NCBI RefSeq assembly: GCF_004138485.1 | Contig: NZ_RYEV01000007.1 | Location: forward strand, 372,001-436,000 | Reading direction: 5' to 3' | Origin: Peristeroidobacter soli | Lineage (GTDB): Bacteria > Pseudomonadota > Gammaproteobacteria > Steroidobacterales > Steroidobacteraceae | Length of the DNA: 64,000 bases | Shown: in pieces, positions 61,173 through 64,000 of the stretch | Layout of the letters: each line of letters opens with the position of its first letter | Position numbering within the stretch: the stretch's first letter is position 1 | Notes under the pieces: generated by a model | The model's database searches: none | What the model saw: only the letters and a program-made list of their open reading frames with translations | Told to the model about the DNA's origin: nothing | Made by a program: the position numbers and the translations under genes

Positions 61173-62651
61173 TTACTTCACGCCCGCCATCATCTTGCGG
61201 ATGAACGGCGTCAGCACCAGCAACACCACTCCGGCGATGAAGCCCCACCAGAACAGATACAGGAATTGCCCCGGCATGCCGGGCAGATTGTTGGGATCGA
61301 TCTCGCCGGCGAATTGACCGGCCAGGTTGTTACCGAGCGCGGTGGCCAGGAACCACAGGCCCATCACCTGACCGACGAAGCGGGCGGGCGCGAGTTTGGT
61401 CATCGAGCTCAGGCCCACCGGGCTCAGACATAACTCGCCGAATGTATGCAGCAGATAGGTGAGGATCAGCCAGGTCGGCAGTACTTTGTCGCCCGCGACG
61501 ACGTAGCGCGCGGCCAGGAACATCACGAGGAAGCCGAAGCCCATCAGCATCAGACCGACGGCGAACTTCGCCGGCGCCGAAGGATCCAGATTGCGCCGGC
61601 CCAGGTTCACCCAGATCGCCGCGAACACGGGCGCAAACAGGATGATGAACGCCGGGTTCACCGCCTGCAGCGTGCCGGCCGGCAATTCCCAGCCGAACAT
61701 GACGCGATCGGTGTGACGCTCGGCGAACAGGTTGAACGAGGCACCGGCCTGCTCGAAGCCCGCCCAGAACATGGCGCAGGCGATGAACAGCGCGATCATC
61801 GCGACGATGCGCTTGCGCTCATCGAGCTGCAGACCCGCGCCGAACAGCAGGTAGGCGAAGAAGCCGGCGGCCAGCGCCACCAGCGCCCAGTTGAGCGATT
61901 TCGAAACGACCACCGGGTCGAGCTGAATCACGCCCGTCAACGCGGCCGCCATCAGCCCGACGATCGCGACCATGAAGCCGATGACCGGCGCCCAGCTCGC
62001 CGGCTCGCCCATCGCCACCACGCCGGACGTGCCCAGATAATGTTTGGTGTATTGGAACTGCACCAGGCCGATCAGCATGCCGATCGCCGGCAGCGCGAAA
62101 CCGGCGTTCCAACCGAACGCGGTGGCGGCCATCGGCACCAGCAGCGAGCCCAGCGTGGCGCCGGTGTTGATGCCCATGTAAAAAATGGAGAAGCCGGCGT
62201 CGCGACGCGAGCCGCCTTCAGGATAGAGCTGCGCGACGATGGCGCTGATGTTCGGCTTGAGCAGACCCACGCCGAGCACGATGGTCATCAGGCCGATGAA
62301 GAACAGCTGCTTGTTGCCGGTCGCGAGACAGCCGTTGCCGAGCATGATCAGCACGCCGCCCCAGAACACGGCGCGCTGCTGACCGATCAGACGATCGGCG
62401 ATCCAGCCACCGAACAGCGACAGCAGATACGTGCCGGAAATGTACAGGCCGTAGATGGCGCTGGCGGTCTTGTCGTCCAGACCCATGCCGCCATCGGCGA
62501 CGGCCGCGGTCATGAACAGGATCAGGATGGCCCGCATGCCGTAGTAGGTAAAGCGCTCGAACGCTTCGGTACCGAACAGGGTCATCAGGCCACGCGGATG
62601 CCCGAAGACCTGCGGCCCATGGGTGGAATCGCGTTCGATGCTTTGATTCAT
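61173..62651 (-). CDS. POT family proton-dependent peptide transporter
   Basis: A 492-aa MFS protein with about 14 helices. PTR2 signatures are GTEAFERFTYYGMRAIL (with the ExxER-like motif) and FSIFYMGINTGATLGSLLVP. It takes up di- and tripeptides using the proton gradient. It is immediately upstream of the M2 peptidase (18 bp) and OPT transporter on the same strand, so these are probably one peptide-use operon. Confidence 0.95.
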   Translation of the reverse strand: MNQSIERDSTHGPQVFGHPRGLMTLFGTEAFERFTYYGMRAILILFMTAAVADGGMGLDDKTASAIYGLYISGTYLLSLFGGWIADRLIGQQRAVFWGGVLIMLGNGCLATGNKQLFFIGLMTIVLGVGLLKPNISAIVAQLYPEGGSRRDAGFSIFYMGINTGATLGSLLVPMAATAFGWNAGFALPAIGMLIGLVQFQYTKHYLGTSGVVAMGEPASWAPVIGFMVAIVGLMAAALTGVIQLDPVVVSKSLNWALVALAAGFFAYLLFGAGLQLDERKRIVAMIALFIACAMFWAGFEQAGASFNLFAERHTDRVMFGWELPAGTLQAVNPAFIILFAPVFAAIWVNLGRRNLDPSAPAKFAVGLMLMGFGFLVMFLAARYVVAGDKVLPTWLILTYLLHTFGELCLSPVGLSSMTKLAPARFVGQVMGLWFLATALGNNLAGQFAGEIDPNNLPGMPGQFLYLFWWGFIAGVVLLVLTPFIRKMMAGVK

Positions 62652-62712
62652 ACGGGAAGGGTCTCCCTGCGGCAGCTCGCGAGCGCGGCACTGCTGTTGT
62701 TATGGATGGCAA

Positions 62713-62774
62713 CCATGACAGAAGTCATGGAGCCGCAGTCTCACCGAAGTACGCGCCGTGGGGCAAGCTTGCCC
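62713..62774. promoter_or_regulatory. Two palindromes upstream of the peptide-transport operon
   Basis: CCATGAC-AGAA-GTCATGG (62713-62730) and the perfect 14-bp GGGCAAGCTTGCCC (62761-62774) lie in the 165-bp gap before the POT gene (ATG 62651). The first is 62 bp from the start and could be an operator. A third arm pair CTCGGT/ACCGAG (62797-62812) lies at the tatC 3' end. No clear -35/-10 was fixed. Confidence 0.45.
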
Positions 62775-62816
62775 GACACCGGAATGCTCAATGGACCTCG
62801 GTGTATACCGAGACGT

Positions 62817-63590
62817 TCAAGTCTCGACTTGCCCCGCCTGCTGGCGCTTTTTTAGCAGGAATCGCGACAGAATGATGCCAATCTCGTACAGCAGGTACAT
62901 CGGCACCGCCATCATCGTCTGCGACAACGCATCCGGCGGTGTCAGGAACGCGGCGATGATGAAAATTCCCAGCAGCACATAGCCGCGATTCTTGGTCAGG
63001 GTCTCGACGCTGACCATGCCGGTGGAGATCAGCAGCACGGTCGCGACCGGGATTTCGAAGGCCACGCCGAACGCGAAGAACAGCAGCAGCACGAAATCCA
63101 GATAGTTCTGCATGTCCGTCATCATCTGCACGCCCACCGGCGCGCTGGTGGTGAAGAACGCGAACATCAGCGGGAACACCACGAAGTACGCGAAGGCCAC
63201 GCCGCAGTAGAACAGCACGATGCTCGAGACCACGAGCGGCACGGCGAAGCGCTTCTCGTGCTTGTACAGGCCGGGCGCGACGAACGCCCACGCTTGATAC
63301 AGCACATAAGGCATGGCGGCGAACAGCGCGACGAACAGCGAGAGCTTCAGCGGCGCCAGGAATGGCGAGACCAGGCTGGTGGCGATCATCGAAGTGCCCT
63401 TGGGCATCCTCTCCATCAACGGCGTCGCGACCAGCGTGAACAGCTCGTTCGAAAAATAGGCGCAGGGAGCGAACAGCACGGCGACGGCGATCACGGCCCG
63501 CAGCAACCGGTCGCGCAATTCGACCAGGTGCGAGATCAGCGAGCCTTCGGCTAGTTCTTCGCGCTCGTCAGCACTCATGCGCGAGCTCAC
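62817..63590 (-). CDS. tatC: Sec-independent (Tat) translocase subunit TatC
   Basis: A 257-aa inner-membrane protein with six helices that binds twin-arginine signals. Near the N-terminus SHLVELRDRLLRAV is the family signature; FAFGVAFEIPV and LLYEIGI follow. Length E. coli 258. Its ATG overlaps the tatB stop by 4 bp. It would export the Tat-signal protein at 23039. Confidence 0.96.
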   Translation of the reverse strand: MSSRMSADEREELAEGSLISHLVELRDRLLRAVIAVAVLFAPCAYFSNELFTLVATPLMERMPKGTSMIATSLVSPFLAPLKLSLFVALFAAMPYVLYQAWAFVAPGLYKHEKRFAVPLVVSSIVLFYCGVAFAYFVVFPLMFAFFTTSAPVGVQMMTDMQNYLDFVLLLFFAFGVAFEIPVATVLLISTGMVSVETLTKNRGYVLLGIFIIAAFLTPPDALSQTMMAVPMYLLYEIGIILSRFLLKKRQQAGQVET

Positions 63591-64000
63591 TGCACAGCTT
63601 TGGTGGTGGACGTCTCGGCAGCCGACTGTGGCGGCGGCTCCATGCCGGAAACCATGGTTTGCAGATCCAGTCCCGAAGCATTGTGAGGTTTATCGCTGGC
63701 CGGCGGCGGCTCGGCCGCGCTAGACGTTTCAGTGGGAGCAGGTTCGACCGGAGCCCCCGCGCTGGCGGCGGTATCGGTCGACGGCGGAGGCGAAGCGGGC
63801 GGCGGCGCCTGCATGGGGCGGGACTTGGTCATCTCCTCCAGGTTCACTTCCTGTTCCAGCTGCGTACGCAACTGCCGCGCCATGGCGCGGGCACGACCGG
63901 TCCAGCGGCCGACTTTCTCGGCCAGGCCAGGCAACTTCTCCGGTCCGAGCACCAGCAAGGCCAGGCCCAGGATCAGAACAATCTCGGTGAATCCGACTTC
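63587..64000 (-). CDS. tatB: Tat translocase subunit TatB (5' end outside window)
   Basis: 138 codons are present, lacking perhaps the first two residues: the window edge begins in frame with EVGFTEIVLILGLALLVLGP, the usual TatB membrane segment. The amphipathic helix with EKLPGLAEKVGRWTGRAR follows, then a Pro/Ala/Ser/Thr-rich tail typical of TatB. The partner of TatC in signal-peptide recognition. Confidence 0.95.
   Translation of the reverse strand, partial: EVGFTEIVLILGLALLVLGPEKLPGLAEKVGRWTGRARAMARQLRTQLEQEVNLEEMTKSRPMQAPPPASPPPSTDTAASAGAPVEPAPTETSSAAEPPPASDKPHNASGLDLQTMVSGMEPPPQSAAETSTTKAVQ

Overview
The window is high-G+C DNA from a gammaproteobacterium and spans the chromosomal origin. 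The order rpmH-rnpA-yidD-yidC-mnmE on one side and dnaA-dnaN-recF-gyrB on the other, with separate glyQ/glyS genes, a glnA-ntrB-ntrC cluster under a sigma-54 promoter and a yibN-grxC-secB-gpsA block, fits Gammaproteobacteria. A Nevskiales/Steroidobacterales-like organism is my inference from overall protein flavour and is not proven.

Layout. (a) 1-9.3 kb holds accessory enzymes: an exported S9 peptidase, a PhoD-like phosphatase coupled to an unknown protein, a UvrD/Rep-type helicase, and a papain-like peptidase fused to an alpha/beta hydrolase. (b) 8.75-21.6 kb is one long minus-strand Tad (Flp, type IVc) pilus operon: Flp pilin, TadG-like and TadE-like proteins, a 50-aa second prepilin, CpaB, secretin, TadA, TadB, TadC and a DUF192 protein. 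In its middle sits a polymorphic toxin module. A TadE-type pseudopilin carries a long C-terminal extension with a Hint autoprocessing domain and a Tox-REase-5 nuclease tip. It is followed 3 nt later by an Imm52-like immunity gene, itself fused to a second Tox-REase-5 domain whose catalytic Asp is replaced by Tyr. I regard this as the most interesting system in the window. (c) 21.7-27.7 kb holds an exported amidohydrolase, a Tat-exported dienelactone-hydrolase homologue lacking its nucleophile and His, Ada, a dihaem cytochrome c, an exported hypothetical and a small HExxH protein.

(d) 27.7-38.1 kb is the origin region. oriC most likely lies between dnaA and dnaN, with three DnaA boxes and an AT-rich stretch; a further box lies upstream of dnaA. 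(e) 38.1-47.8 kb holds plsC, glyS, glyQ, then glnA with sigma-54 and NtrC-site signals, a DUF4124 protein, ntrB, ntrC and trmL. The two-component genes sit downstream of the promoter they probably control. (f) 47.9-56.5 kb holds gpsA, secB, grxC and a rhodanese, divergent from an EnvC-like factor, a degenerate GGDEF-EAL protein, a CtpA-type protease and a diguanylate cyclase. (g) 56.5-64 kb holds a MAPEG protein, a small holin-like membrane protein, an OPT transporter, an M2 dipeptidyl carboxypeptidase, a POT peptide transporter, tatC and nearly all of tatB. OPT, M2 and POT are adjacent on one strand and form a plausible peptide uptake and digestion cluster.

No rRNA, tRNA, CRISPR array, insertion sequence or prophage was seen. 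Most genes are tightly packed, often with 1-14 bp start/stop overlaps.
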